This document shows, piece after piece, positions 24,638 to 33,413 of a stretch of 56,730 bases of DNA. The notes under the pieces were generated by a model, which saw nothing but the letters and a program-made list of their open reading frames with translations, searched no databases and was not told where the DNA came from. Numbering within the stretch: the stretch's first letter is position 1; each line of letters starts with the position of its first letter. Origin of the DNA: Clostridiales bacterium (lineage in GTDB: Bacteria; Bacillota; Clostridia; Saccharofermentanales; Saccharofermentanaceae); assembly GCA_017961235.1 (NCBI GenBank), contig JAGCXQ010000044.1, positions 1-56,730 on the forward strand. Reading direction: 5' to 3'. A program made the translations under genes and the position numbers.

Positions 24638-27145
24638 TCAGGAATCCTTACCGTCTCTGATGACGTTTCTCTTGATCTTGCCGGAGATGGTCTTCGGCAG
24701 CTCGGTGACGAACTCGACGACACGCGGGTACTTATACGGCGCGGTGTTGGTCTTGACGTATTCCTGGATCTCTTTCTTCAGCTCCTCGGTCGGCTCGGCG
24801 CGGCCAGGAACGAGTACGATCGTAGCCTTTACGACGATGCCGCGGACGCCCTGCGGGTCAGGGGTACCGGTGACGGCGCACTCGAGTACGTACGGCAGCT
24901 CCATGATGACGCTCTCGATCTCGAAAGGTCCGATACGGTAGCCGGAAGATTTAATAACATCATCGACACGACCGACGTACCAGATGTAGCCATCCTCATC
25001 TTTCCACGCGGTGTCACCGGTGTGGAAGTAGCCGTCATGCCAGGATTCGCGGGTCTTTTCCTCATTCTGGTAATAACCGAGGTAGAGGCCGCACGGAACG
25101 ACTTCTTTGGTATTGATGCAGATCTCGCCGGTGGTGCCAGGCGGGCAGTCATTGCCTTCGTCGTCGAGGATATGGACATCATACGGAGTGACGGCCTTAC
25201 CCATGGAGCCGAGGCGGATCGCGGAACCGACGAGGTTACCGATTACGAGGGAAGTCTCGGTCTGGCCGAAGCCCTCCATCAGGCGGATACCTGTCGCGCG
25301 CATGAACTGGTTGAATACCTCAGGGTTCAGAGCCTCACCGGCAACAGTCGCATACTTCAGGGAAGTCAGATCGTAGTTCGACAGATCTTCCTTAACGAGG
25401 AAGCGGTACATGGTCGGCGGTGCGCAGAATGTCGTTACATGGTACTTGGCGAACATCGGCAGGATCTCATTAGCATGGAATCTGTCGAAGTCGAAGGTGA
25501 ACGTCGGTGCTTCGCAGAGCCACTGGCCGTAGAGCTTACCCCAGAGGGACTTACCCCAGCCGGTATCGGAGATCGTGAAGTGCAGGCCGTTCGGATCGAC
25601 ATTGTGCCAGTACTTCGCTGTAGCAAAGTGTCCCAGAGAATACTTGTGGGAGTGTGCCGCGATCTTCGGATAGCCGGTCGTACCGGAAGTGAAGAACATG
25701 ACCATCGTATCGTTGCCCTGTGTCGCATTTGCCGGACGGGCGAACTCGCCACTGAATGCAGGCATCTCATAGTTGAAGTTATGCCACTTGGAGCTCATGC
25801 CTTCCATCGGAAGGAATCCGTTTCCGCCCTGCTCGAAAAGCACTGCTTCGCTCTTCAGTCCTGCTTCATCGACAGTAGCCTTTCCTTCGAGGACTTTGAG
25901 CAGGTTCACACCAGCTTCGTCATCCGCGCCGTTGGCCATGATGAACGTGATATCCAGACCGGCGTGCTCAGCGGCTTTCTGTGCTTCGAGAGCGGTGTCG
26001 CCGTTACCGGTGATAACGATCGCAGAGACGCCTGCGGACTTGAAGCGGTAGTCGAAGTCGTGCTCCTTAAGAAGGTTCGTGGCCGGGATCGCGATCGCAC
26101 CGATCTTATGGAGTGCGAGGATCGAGAACCAGAACTGGTAGTGGCGCTTGAGGACCAGCATGACGCGGTCGCCGTGCTTGATGCCGAGGCTCTCGAAGTA
26201 ATTTGCGGTCATCGCGGTGTATTTCTTCATCTCTTCGAAAGTGAAGCGATGATCGGTCTTTCCGTCTTTTGCGACCCACATCATGGATGTCTTGTTCGGG
26301 TCTTTGTCTGCCATCGCATCCACGAGATCGAAAGCGAAGTTGAATTTATCAGCTTCCGGTGTGTAGGAGATCGATGTCAGCTTGTTATTTGAATCGAGTG
26401 TATCGGTGACATACTTTCTGTAGAGCGGATCCTTAACGGCAGCCAGATCGAAGTTGGTCTTGTTATCTTCTACATAAGAAGTCTGGACGGTCTTCTCGTA
26501 AGTGTCGCCCTTGGTCCACTTCTCCGGATTGAGAACGATTGCGTAGAAGGTGCAGTCCTCGCCGCCGAGTGCGTACTCGTTATGCGGTGTTCTACTGTCG
26601 AAGAAGATGGAGTCACCGGGATACAGGATCTCGGAGTGGTCACGGAGCATGACCTTGAGGCAGCCCTTGGTGACGATGTTCAGCTCCTGACCGGAGTGAG
26701 TGACAAGCTTATACGGCGGGTTCAGGACTTCCTCGGAATAAGGGATCGTGACCTCGAAAGGTTCACACAGCTTATTTCTGAAGAGGTGCCCCAGACGCAT
26801 GTACTTATATCCTGCGCGGCGGGTGATCGGCAGACCCTCGCCCTTTCTTGTAACGGCATATTCGCGAAGTGCCGGTGTTGTACCTTCCATCAGCTCGGAG
26901 ATCTCGACTCCGCAGAGGTTCGCGACTTTATATACGAAAGTGAAGCTGAAGTCTTCCTGACCTTCTTCGTACTTCACGTACTCTTCTTCGGTGACCTCGA
27001 CCTTCTCGGCCATGTCCTTCGTAGAGAGTCCCATATCCAGACGCAGTGCTTTGATTCGGCTGGCTACCTCAGAGATCTTCTGCTCGAGAAGACCACCCTG
27101 GTCGCTGTTTCTCAGTAAAGTTTCATTCTTTTCTAGTTCGCTCAT
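24638..27145 (-). CDS. XRE-HTH/cupin regulator fused to an AMP-forming acyl-CoA synthetase
   Basis: Protein of 835 residues. Residues 22-88 form an XRE helix-turn-helix (SRIKALRLDMGLSTKDMAEK). Residues about 115-206 are a cupin (HSGQELNIVTKGCLKVML, then YPGDSIFFDSRTPHNEY). From about 240 to the end it is an adenylate-forming acyl-CoA synthetase: FFTSGTTGYPK phosphate loop, GFGQTE, YFHTGDTAW, GRVDDVIKSSGYRIGP, and catalytic Lys823 in ISGKIKR. The reaction is carboxylate + ATP + CoA to acyl-CoA + AMP; residues suggest a short or medium chain acid. SD GGAGG precedes the ATG. The gene lies directly downstream of a T-box leader with an isoleucine specifier, so it is probably induced by uncharged tRNA-Ile. 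HTH-cupin and ligase normally occur as separate proteins; here there is one continuous frame. Confidence 0.9.
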   Translation of the reverse strand: MSELEKNETLLRNSDQGGLLEQKISEVASRIKALRLDMGLSTKDMAEKVEVTEEEYVKYEEGQEDFSFTFVYKVANLCGVEISELMEGTTPALREYAVTRKGEGLPITRRAGYKYMRLGHLFRNKLCEPFEVTIPYSEEVLNPPYKLVTHSGQELNIVTKGCLKVMLRDHSEILYPGDSIFFDSRTPHNEYALGGEDCTFYAIVLNPEKWTKGDTYEKTVQTSYVEDNKTNFDLAAVKDPLYRKYVTDTLDSNNKLTSISYTPEADKFNFAFDLVDAMADKDPNKTSMMWVAKDGKTDHRFTFEEMKKYTAMTANYFESLGIKHGDRVMLVLKRHYQFWFSILALHKIGAIAIPATNLLKEHDFDYRFKSAGVSAIVITGNGDTALEAQKAAEHAGLDITFIMANGADDEAGVNLLKVLEGKATVDEAGLKSEAVLFEQGGNGFLPMEGMSSKWHNFNYEMPAFSGEFARPANATQGNDTMVMFFTSGTTGYPKIAAHSHKYSLGHFATAKYWHNVDPNGLHFTISDTGWGKSLWGKLYGQWLCEAPTFTFDFDRFHANEILPMFAKYHVTTFCAPPTMYRFLVKEDLSNYDLTSLKYATVAGEALNPEVFNQFMRATGIRLMEGFGQTETSLVIGNLVGSAIRLGSMGKAVTPYDVHILDDEGNDCPPGTTGEICINTKEVVPCGLYLGYYQNEEKTRESWHDGYFHTGDTAWKDEDGYIWYVGRVDDVIKSSGYRIGPFEIESVIMELPYVLECAVTGTPDPQGVRGIVVKATIVLVPGRAEPTEELKKEIQEYVKTNTAPYKYPRVVEFVTELPKTISGKIKRNVIRDGKDS

Positions 27146-27203
27146 TTTTCAATTCCTCCATAAGCTCCCTATCAGCTGCGTCTTTCCTTCGCTTTTTGAG
27201 GCA

Positions 27204-27515
27204 ATAAAAAACGCCCCAACGTCCACTCTTCGGACATTGAGACGGCTATTTACCGCGGTACCACTCAATTTGCGAAATACTTTTCGCCACTTAATAGGTT
27301 CTATCAAACCCTTTGCCTTAACGCGGCTCTTACGTGTACAGTCTACTCAAGTTCGGTCCTTATTACTTCGCGAAAAGCACTTTCGGACTTACTTATTCGG
27401 TGTACCGGCTCGGAAGCGATAGTCATCTGGATCATCCCGGATACCGGCTTTCAGCAGTGCGCCGGCTCTCTGTGAGGCGAAATGGTCACGACCTTCTTCG
27501 TCATAGCTTTTACAT
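27204..27515 (-). ncRNA. T-box leader, isoleucine specifier (AUC)
   Basis: Minus-strand leader with stem I elements (ACGAAGAAGG, then CAGAGAGCCGG and CUGAAAGCCGG), T-box core GAGUGGUACCGCGG (27266-27253), and a 13-bp terminator stem followed by UUUUUU (27244-27205). The specifier is read by aligning to the asparagine T-box of this window: GACU-AUC-G-CUUCCGAGC here against GAAU-AAC-A-CUUCCGAGC there, giving AUC at 27420-27418, Ile. The UGGU bulge fits a discriminator A, as in tRNA-Ile. It contains one AAAAGCAC word (27373-27380). The gene under control is the HTH-cupin-acyl-CoA ligase at 24638. Confidence 0.88.
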
Positions 27516-27521
27516 GAGGTG

Positions 27522-27550
27522 ATAATAATCCTCGGAAAATCCTTTGTCAA
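27522..27550 (-). promoter_or_regulatory. Sigma-A-type promoter of the Ile T-box transcript
   Basis: Minus strand TTGACA (27550-27545), 17-bp spacer, TATTAT (27527-27522). This is a consensus -35 with one mismatch in the -10, as expected for a strong promoter controlled by attenuation. Confidence 0.8.
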
Positions 27551-27606
27551 CACTTTTTTTCACAATAGTTCGGTTTTGTGGGGTTTAATGGATATATTCT
27601 ATAGTG

Positions 27607-27612
27607 TATAAT
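27607..27612 (+). promoter_or_regulatory. Probable -10 box for the lipoprotein/GH36/ComB operon
   Basis: TATAAT at 27607-27612, with a weak -35 TTTAAT at 27584-27589 and a 17-bp spacer. Confidence 0.5.
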
Positions 27613-27673
27613 CTAATCTAGGGTAAAATGTTGTTTACAATTTGGGATATAGAATAACATGTTTGGAGGAAAG

Positions 27674-28186
27674 ATGAGAGGTTCAAAAAGACTGATCCGG
27701 TCCATAGCGATCCTTGTGCTGGTTGCTCTGACAGCAGCTATTTGCGGCTGCAATGGCAAACTGCCTTTCATGAAAGGTGAAGAGAAGACCACAGAAGAAT
27801 ATCAGGCGGAGGCACAGGAACTGAGTTACTACTTGATCCGCAGGATCTTTATTGCCGACTATGATTCAGTAAGAAAATATGTAAAGAGTGATGAGCGTGA
27901 CAAGGTCGAGCCGATCATAACGCAGATGGACACGCGCCTTTATAAAGAAGCGGAAGTTCAGCTCGCGACGGTCTATACGGATCCGGAGACATATGAGACG
28001 CAGATCGAATACCGTATCACACTGCATTTTGATACGACTACGAATTCCTATGCATGCCAGATGACGATGGTGCGCTCCGGTTCCAGCTGGCGCCTGAGCA
28101 ATGCGATGCCGTTCTGTTTGGACATGGGCAGGATCAATGACAAATTCGTTAATGGAAAACTCGAGGATGAAAAGAACGCGTTATAA
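27674..28186 (+). CDS. Small hypothetical lipoprotein
   Basis: Protein of 170 residues. Signal peptide with lipobox ICGC (Cys26). The mature part starts acidic (GEEKTTEEYQAEAQEL) and has an alpha/beta pattern that resembles NTF2-like lipoproteins (YYLIRRIFIADYDSVRKYV, EYRITLHFD, RSGSSWRLSN). The ATG at 27674 is chosen because GGAGG lies just upstream; an in-frame ATG at 27659 has no SD. It overlaps the GH36 gene by about 20 bases, so the two are co-translated. Function unknown. Confidence 0.8.
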   Translation: MRGSKRLIRSIAILVLVALTAAICGCNGKLPFMKGEEKTTEEYQAEAQELSYYLIRRIFIADYDSVRKYVKSDERDKVEPIITQMDTRLYKEAEVQLATVYTDPETYETQIEYRITLHFDTTTNSYACQMTMVRSGSSWRLSNAMPFCLDMGRINDKFVNGKLEDEKNAL

Positions 28187-30407
28187 CATTTCAGTAAACG
28201 GAAGCGGAGATTCTTTCCGCATCGATACAAAGAATACCAGTTATATGCTCGGAGTTAAGGATGGCCTATTTTTAGGCCATTTCTATTATGGCCCGCGCAT
28301 CAGTGACGAAGATATTTCCTACCGGAATGCTTTTGCACCGGAGGGAGGAATCAGCAGGACGGACCGGGAGATGGTCATCTTTATGGACGGCTTCCGATTC
28401 GAGTATCCGGGCTGGGGCGCGGGGGATTCGCGTGAGGGCGCACTAAAGGTACTCTTCCCGGACGGAACCACGCGCGTCTGTCCTATGTTCCAGGGTTTTG
28501 AGATCTCTTCTTCAAAAGCACCTGTCCCGGGGCTTCCTTCTACCTACGCGGCCGAGGGCGAAGCGGATACGCTCCGGATCGACCTTAAGGATCCGGACAC
28601 AAAGGTAGAAGTATCCCTCTTTTACAGTTCTTTTTACGAGGAAGACGTCATCGCAAGACGCGTCGAAATAAGAAACGGCGGGGAAGGGAAGATGGTGCTT
28701 CAGCGAGCGCTCTCCGCGGCGATGGACATGCCCGGACGGGACATGCAGGGAAGGCCTTTTGAGCTGATGACTTTCCACGGCACATGGGCAAGAGAGTTCA
28801 CGCGCCAGATCGATCCGATCCTTTTCGGAAGGATCGGCGTCTCTTCGATCTGCGGCAAGACCAGTAACCGCGCACAGAGTTTCCTCGGGATCGTATCTCC
28901 GGGGATCACGCAGGAAGAGGGCGAGGTCTATGGTCTGCAGTTCCTCTATTCCGGCAATTTCAGCTCGATGGTCGAGAAGGCTCCGAATGAGGATATCCGC
29001 GTCTCGATGGGCATCCATCCGGAGGAGTTTTCCTGGGAACTGAAGCCGGGAGAGACCTTCTATACGCCGGAAGTAGTAATGACCTATTCCGATCATGGCC
29101 TCGGCAGGATGAGCCGGAGCTTCCATGATCTTTTCAGGAACCACCTGATCCGCGGGAAATATAAGGATCAGAAGCGTCCGATCCTGATCAACAACTGGGA
29201 GGCGACCTATTTCGATTTCGATATGGAGAAGCTCCTGGAGATCGCAAGACAGGCGAAGGTTTGCGGTGTCGAGATGCTGGTCGTCGATGACGGCTGGTTC
29301 GGCAGGAGAAATGACGATAATACCAGTCTCGGCGACTGGACGGTAAATGAGGAGAAACTGCCGGGCGGACTTTCCGCACTTAGCGTGAAGCTGAAAGAGA
29401 TCGGCATGAAGCTCGGCGTCTGGTTCGAGCCGGAGATGGTGTCTCCGGATTCGGATCTTTTCCGCGCACATCCGGACTGGGCGATCACGATCCCGGGGAT
29501 CGAGCCGTCCAGAAGCAGAAACCAGCTCGTGCTGGATGTCTCCAGAGAAGAGGTCAGAGACTACCTGTTTAAGGTGATCTCCGATGTCATCCGGGAGGCA
29601 GATGTTGCCTATGTGAAGTGGGATATGAACCGTCACCTCAGTGACCTTTATAGCGCAGGCCTTCCGGCGGAACGGCAGGGAGAACTGCTGCACCGCTTCG
29701 TGCTGGGCGTCTATGATCTTCAGGAACGCCTTCTTACGGCTTTCCCGGATCTGCTTCTGGAGAACTGCAGCAGCGGCGGCTCAAGATTTGACCCCGGTAT
29801 GCTCTACTATAGCCCGCAGATCTGGACTTCCGACGATACGGATGCCTATGAGCGTATCCGCATCCAGGAGGGCGCGGCGACACTGTATCCGCTTTCCTGT
29901 CTCGGCGCACATGTATCGATCTGCCCGAACCACGTGACGGGAAGGACTGTTCCTTTTTCGAGCAGAGGCCATGTCGCACTGGCCGGAACCTTCGGATATG
30001 AGCTGGATATCACGAAGCTTTCCAAAGAAGAACATGAAGAGATGAAACAGCAGACAGTGCTTTTCCATCGGTATAATGACCTCATCCGAAATGGTGACTA
30101 TTACCGGATCGCGTCTTTCCGCGATACCGGATTCTATGACTGCTACGGCGTGGTATCGAAGGATAAGTCGGAGATGCTCCTGACCTTTATCCATGTGATG
30201 AACCAGCCGTGCGCGCCGACCCGCTTTATCCATCTGAAAGGGCTGGATGAGAAGAAGCGGTACCGTGTTACCTGGGCGGAAGATCCGGAGGGAGAGCCGG
30301 AGGTGGTCGCGGAAGCATATGGCGGCACACTGATGAACGCCGGGCTTATCCTCCCCTGCGTGTACGGCGATTTCCGCTCGGTCCTCTACCACATTCAGGA
30401 GATCTGA
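28167..30407 (+). CDS. Alpha-galactosidase, GH36
   Basis: Intracellular enzyme of about 746 residues that removes alpha-1,6-galactose from raffinose-family or galactomannan oligosaccharides. The N-terminal beta domain opens with KNTSYMLGVKDGLFLGHFYYG; the catalytic barrel contains ILINNWEATYFDFD, MLVVDDGWFG and GVWFEPEMVSPDSDLF; the nucleophile is the Asp in YVKWDMNRH (about 486) and the acid/base Asp is in WTSDDTDAYERI (about 556). No signal peptide. The start is uncertain: ATG at 28167 matches the family N terminus and has GAGG adjacent; ATG at 28152 is an alternative. It overlaps the preceding lipoprotein gene. Confidence 0.92.
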   Translation: MKRTRYNISVNGSGDSFRIDTKNTSYMLGVKDGLFLGHFYYGPRISDEDISYRNAFAPEGGISRTDREMVIFMDGFRFEYPGWGAGDSREGALKVLFPDGTTRVCPMFQGFEISSSKAPVPGLPSTYAAEGEADTLRIDLKDPDTKVEVSLFYSSFYEEDVIARRVEIRNGGEGKMVLQRALSAAMDMPGRDMQGRPFELMTFHGTWAREFTRQIDPILFGRIGVSSICGKTSNRAQSFLGIVSPGITQEEGEVYGLQFLYSGNFSSMVEKAPNEDIRVSMGIHPEEFSWELKPGETFYTPEVVMTYSDHGLGRMSRSFHDLFRNHLIRGKYKDQKRPILINNWEATYFDFDMEKLLEIARQAKVCGVEMLVVDDGWFGRRNDDNTSLGDWTVNEEKLPGGLSALSVKLKEIGMKLGVWFEPEMVSPDSDLFRAHPDWAITIPGIEPSRSRNQLVLDVSREEVRDYLFKVISDVIREADVAYVKWDMNRHLSDLYSAGLPAERQGELLHRFVLGVYDLQERLLTAFPDLLLENCSSGGSRFDPGMLYYSPQIWTSDDTDAYERIRIQEGAATLYPLSCLGAHVSICPNHVTGRTVPFSSRGHVALAGTFGYELDITKLSKEEHEEMKQQTVLFHRYNDLIRNGDYYRIASFRDTGFYDCYGVVSKDKSEMLLTFIHVMNQPCAPTRFIHLKGLDEKKRYRVTWAEDPEGEPEVVAEAYGGTLMNAGLILPCVYGDFRSVLYHIQEI

Positions 30408-30420
30408 AAGGGGCTGCGGG

Positions 30421-31197
30421 ATGGTGAACTGTAAGATCCTTCATCTCCTATCCGGTGCCAGGGGGGCATCCGGGCTGACGGTGATCATCGATGTATTCCG
30501 CGCATTCTCACTGGAGTGCTACCTCTATGAATTCGGAGCGAAGCTGGTCCGGCCGGTCGGATCTATCGAGGACGCCTGGGCGCTGAAGGAGAAGATCCCG
30601 GACGCGGTCCTGGTCGGCGAACGCCAGGGGATAAAGCTCGAGGGCTTTGACTTCGGAAATTCCCCGTCGCAGATCGAAGCGGCCGCGGATAGAATCGCCG
30701 GACGGGTCGTGATCCACACTACGAGCGCCGGTACACAGGGCATCGTAAATGCACAGAATGCGCAGGAGATCCTCACCGGAAGCTTTGTCAATGCGGGCGC
30801 TGTCGCGGCCTATATCCGAAAGACTGAAGAGAAGGCCCACATCCGTCAGAACGATGGCGGGGCGGCAAATACCCTGCAACAAGAAGGTGAGGCGGAGCTT
30901 CCCGTTTCTATCGTGGCGATGGGGACATCTGCTAAGGTCCGTGCGGCAGAGGATGATCTGTGCGCCGAGTATATTCAGTCACTCATATATGGAGAAGAAC
31001 TCCCGCCGGCTTTTGAACAGCGCCGGCAGGATCTTAAGAACTTAGACGGGAAGCGGTTCTTCGATCCGTCTCTTTCGGAGCATTTCCCGACGAAGGACTA
31101 CTATATGTGTATAAAGAAGGATATTTTCCCATTCGTGCTCCGCATCGGGAAGGATGAACTCGGATTCTATTCAGAAAAGATCCCGGTGATCTTCTGA
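30421..31197 (+). CDS. comB: 2-phosphosulfolactate phosphatase family protein (ComB)
   Basis: Cytoplasmic protein of 258 residues related to ComB, a Mg-dependent phosphatase of the coenzyme M / sulfolactate route. Family signatures are visible: TVIIDVFRAFS, AVLVGERQG, FDFGNSPSQIE, VVIHTTSAGTQGI and GSFVNAGAVAAYI. In bacteria that do not make coenzyme M the substrate of ComB homologues is unclear. It follows GH36 by 13 bp with the SD AAAGGGG and is the last gene of the operon. Its 3' end overlaps one arm of the terminator at 31176-31211. Confidence 0.8.
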   Translation: MVNCKILHLLSGARGASGLTVIIDVFRAFSLECYLYEFGAKLVRPVGSIEDAWALKEKIPDAVLVGERQGIKLEGFDFGNSPSQIEAAADRIAGRVVIHTTSAGTQGIVNAQNAQEILTGSFVNAGAVAAYIRKTEEKAHIRQNDGGAANTLQQEGEAELPVSIVAMGTSAKVRAAEDDLCAEYIQSLIYGEELPPAFEQRRQDLKNLDGKRFFDPSLSEHFPTKDYYMCIKKDIFPFVLRIGKDELGFYSEKIPVIF

Positions 31198-31211
31198 TCC
31201 CCGGGATCTTT
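31176..31211 (+). terminator. Hairpin at the end of the comB gene
   Basis: AAAGATCCCGG (31176-31186, inside the coding region) pairs perfectly with CCGGGATCTTT (31201-31211). The tail ATTTGATG is short in U, so termination may be partial. Confidence 0.6.
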
Positions 31212-31264
31212 ATTTGATGTAGTTATTTACTTTCGGTCTGTCCGTTCTGCCTAAGTTGTAGTGA

Positions 31265-32827
31265 TCAGGAGGTCTTATTCTCCTCGACATCTACCTCGAT
31301 AGTAAGTTCTTTTCCATCACGGAGGATCGTGAGTTCCAGCTTTCCGCCGATGCCAACGCGAGCGATATTGGACTTCAGTTCTGCAATATCCGTCACATAT
31401 TTACCATCGATCTTGATGATGACATCGCCCTTTCTCAGGTCGGCTCTCTCAGCCGGACTTCCTGCGATGATGTCATGGATGCCGATGCCGGAAGTAGCCT
31501 TGTAATCCGTCTGCGAAGTGACTGTTTCCGCATATACACCGATGTATGGCTTAGAGACGTAGCCCTTCTCGATAATGCTCTCGATCATGCCGCGAACGGT
31601 GTTGATCGGGATCGCGAATCCGATGCTCTCGATTGCCGCATCGTTGATATCGCCGTTATTGGAATACTTCGCATTGGTGATACCGATGACTTCGCCATAC
31701 ATATTAAAGAGCGCACCGCCGGAGTTTCCGGAGTTGATGGCGCAGTCCGTCTGGATCAGCGTCATCGGTTTGTTATCGATCGTGATCGTACGGTTGAGTG
31801 CACTGATGCAGCCCTTGGTGAGGGAGAAAGAGAGTTCTCCGAGAGGATTTCCGATCGCAACGACATCTTCACCGACATTCATGGTGTCCGAGTCGCCGAG
31901 AATGACCGGAGTAAGGTCCTTCGCATCGATCTTGAGTACGGCGATATCGTTATCTTCGTCATATCCGATGATCTCCGCCGGATACGACTTGTTATCGTAG
32001 GTCGTAACCTTCACTTCTTTTGCATCCTTGACGACGTGATAGTTCGTAACGATATACCCGTCATCCGTAAGGATGAAGCCGGATCCGGAGACGGCTGCTG
32101 TCGTCTTGCTGCCATAATAGTTATAGTCGATCGAGGTCGAAATACCGACGGTCGAGTTGACATTTGCCGCATAGATCTCCGCTGCCGTATGCTCTTCGCT
32201 GGTATCGACTACGCCGGTATTGAGTACGGTGTAGTCCCGATTTCCCTGAAGAACAGTGGAGGAACTGCCGGAACGGTTCTTGGAAAGTGCGGATTTGCTG
32301 TCGCCCTTGGCGGTCCTTTTTGCAGCGCTTATGGCATCGGACTTTACATCTTCCGCCCAGCGCATGCCATATGCGATCGTGCCGCATACACCGAGTCCTG
32401 CGCCAAGAATGCAGAAAGCCAAAGCCGCTGCAACTAGGCGCTTTTTCCCTGCAGAAGAGGATCCGGAAGATGTTCCGGCCAGCGCCCCTTCAGACGATCC
32501 GGCGGCAAGTTTTGCTTCTTTCTTTGCCTGCTTTTTCGCGGCTTTTTCCTGTTTTCTGATTGCTTTTGCATCCGGCTGGCCGGCATTTTCTAATGCCGGT
32601 GCGGCAGGGGACATCATCTGCGGTGTCAGGATCGGCTGGCTAAAAGTCGCGGGTGTCAGGATCGGCGGCTGCATCGCCTGACCCGCGGTCTTAAACTCCG
32701 AAGGTGCCGGAGCGGGTGCGGCCGGCGTGGTTGAGGCCGAAGCCGGTGCTGCTGAGGCAGGTGTGGCCGGCGCAGCTGCAACCGGCGAGCCGAATATATT
32801 ATTGAAGTTATTATCATTCATAGACAT
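31265..32827 (-). CDS. HtrA/DegP-type membrane-anchored serine protease
   Basis: Envelope quality-control protease of 520 residues. A long Ala/Pro/Thr-rich cytoplasmic N terminus with a basic stretch (KQEKAAKKQAKKEAK) precedes one membrane segment (about 131-154). The trypsin-like domain has His264 (VTNYHVV), Asp294 (DEDNDIAVLKI) and Ser369 (INSGNSGGALFN); a PDZ domain occupies about 430-510 (IIAGSPAERADLRKGDVIIKIDG). SD AAGGAG, spacing 7, at the ATG 32827. Monocistronic. Upstream is the intergenic hairpin element at 32970-33277. Confidence 0.94.
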   Translation of the reverse strand: MSMNDNNFNNIFGSPVAAAPATPASAAPASASTTPAAPAPAPSEFKTAGQAMQPPILTPATFSQPILTPQMMSPAAPALENAGQPDAKAIRKQEKAAKKQAKKEAKLAAGSSEGALAGTSSGSSSAGKKRLVAAALAFCILGAGLGVCGTIAYGMRWAEDVKSDAISAAKRTAKGDSKSALSKNRSGSSSTVLQGNRDYTVLNTGVVDTSEEHTAAEIYAANVNSTVGISTSIDYNYYGSKTTAAVSGSGFILTDDGYIVTNYHVVKDAKEVKVTTYDNKSYPAEIIGYDEDNDIAVLKIDAKDLTPVILGDSDTMNVGEDVVAIGNPLGELSFSLTKGCISALNRTITIDNKPMTLIQTDCAINSGNSGGALFNMYGEVIGITNAKYSNNGDINDAAIESIGFAIPINTVRGMIESIIEKGYVSKPYIGVYAETVTSQTDYKATSGIGIHDIIAGSPAERADLRKGDVIIKIDGKYVTDIAELKSNIARVGIGGKLELTILRDGKELTIEVDVEENKTS

Positions 32828-32969
32828 GTTTCGTCTCCTTTCTGCTCAAGGTAAACGCTTCATCTACCTTGTAGTATACTCTAGCTCGTCAACTATAAAA
32901 TTACTTTAAAGACATTTTTGCGGTTTTTATTCTGTCGGATACGGAGAAAATGCATGATCCGTGTCCGTT

Positions 32970-33277
32970 TTTATGTCTGGATCGAAGAAATCCTTTTTCG
33001 GACATACGTGGGGAGAAGCTCCGTATGTCTAATTTGCGGAAATCGTTTTTCCGACGTATGGGGGTGGGGGTATATGTGGCAACTTTTCGCTGTTTTCCGC
33101 TCGAAAAGCACTCTCCCGGTGAACTTTAGCTGCGTGACAAGTGCTTTTCGGGAGGTGACTTACGTCTAAAATCGGAAAGACGGAAATTAGACGTAAAAAC
33201 CGGGCAAAATCGTATGTCTAAATTAAAGAATTTGAAAAAACGACATAAGGTTTTCTTAGAATACCCCCCGGGGGTAT
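32970..33277 (-). repeat. Intergenic palindrome/hairpin element, copy B
   Basis: Inverted and diverged counterpart of 17149-17393. Read on the minus strand: palindrome ATACCCCCGGGGGTAT-type (33277-33261); arms at 33242/33213 and 33190/33161; a core with GTGCTTTTCGAGCGG and TTGCCACATATACCCCCACCCC (33111-33061); arms at 33053/33024 and 33001/32972. All four arm pairs start 29 bp apart and neighbouring units are 52 bp apart. The pair at 33160-33169/33187-33196 is a perfect 10-bp stem (TTACGTCTAA/TTAGACGTAA). GTGCTTTT words occur at 33104-33111 and 33141-33148. Confidence 0.75.
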
Positions 33278-33328
33278 ATCTTCCAGACGCGAGGAAAAGG
33301 ACAAAAGAGAAAAGGAAAAGGAAAAGGA

Positions 33329-33363
33329 AAACCCCTGCCTTCGTATGTCGAAAGCAGGGGTTT
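33329..33363 (-). terminator. Terminator of carB
   Basis: AAACCCCTGC (33329-33338) and GCAGGGGTTT (33354-33363) form a perfect 10-bp stem; on the minus strand it is followed by TTCCTTTTCCTTTTC. Its loop carries TATGTCG, the stem word of the neighbouring element. Confidence 0.85.
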
Positions 33364-33413
33364 GATGTTTTAAGATAATGCCGCGGATGGTCTCCGCGAT
33401 GCCGGGCGACGGA

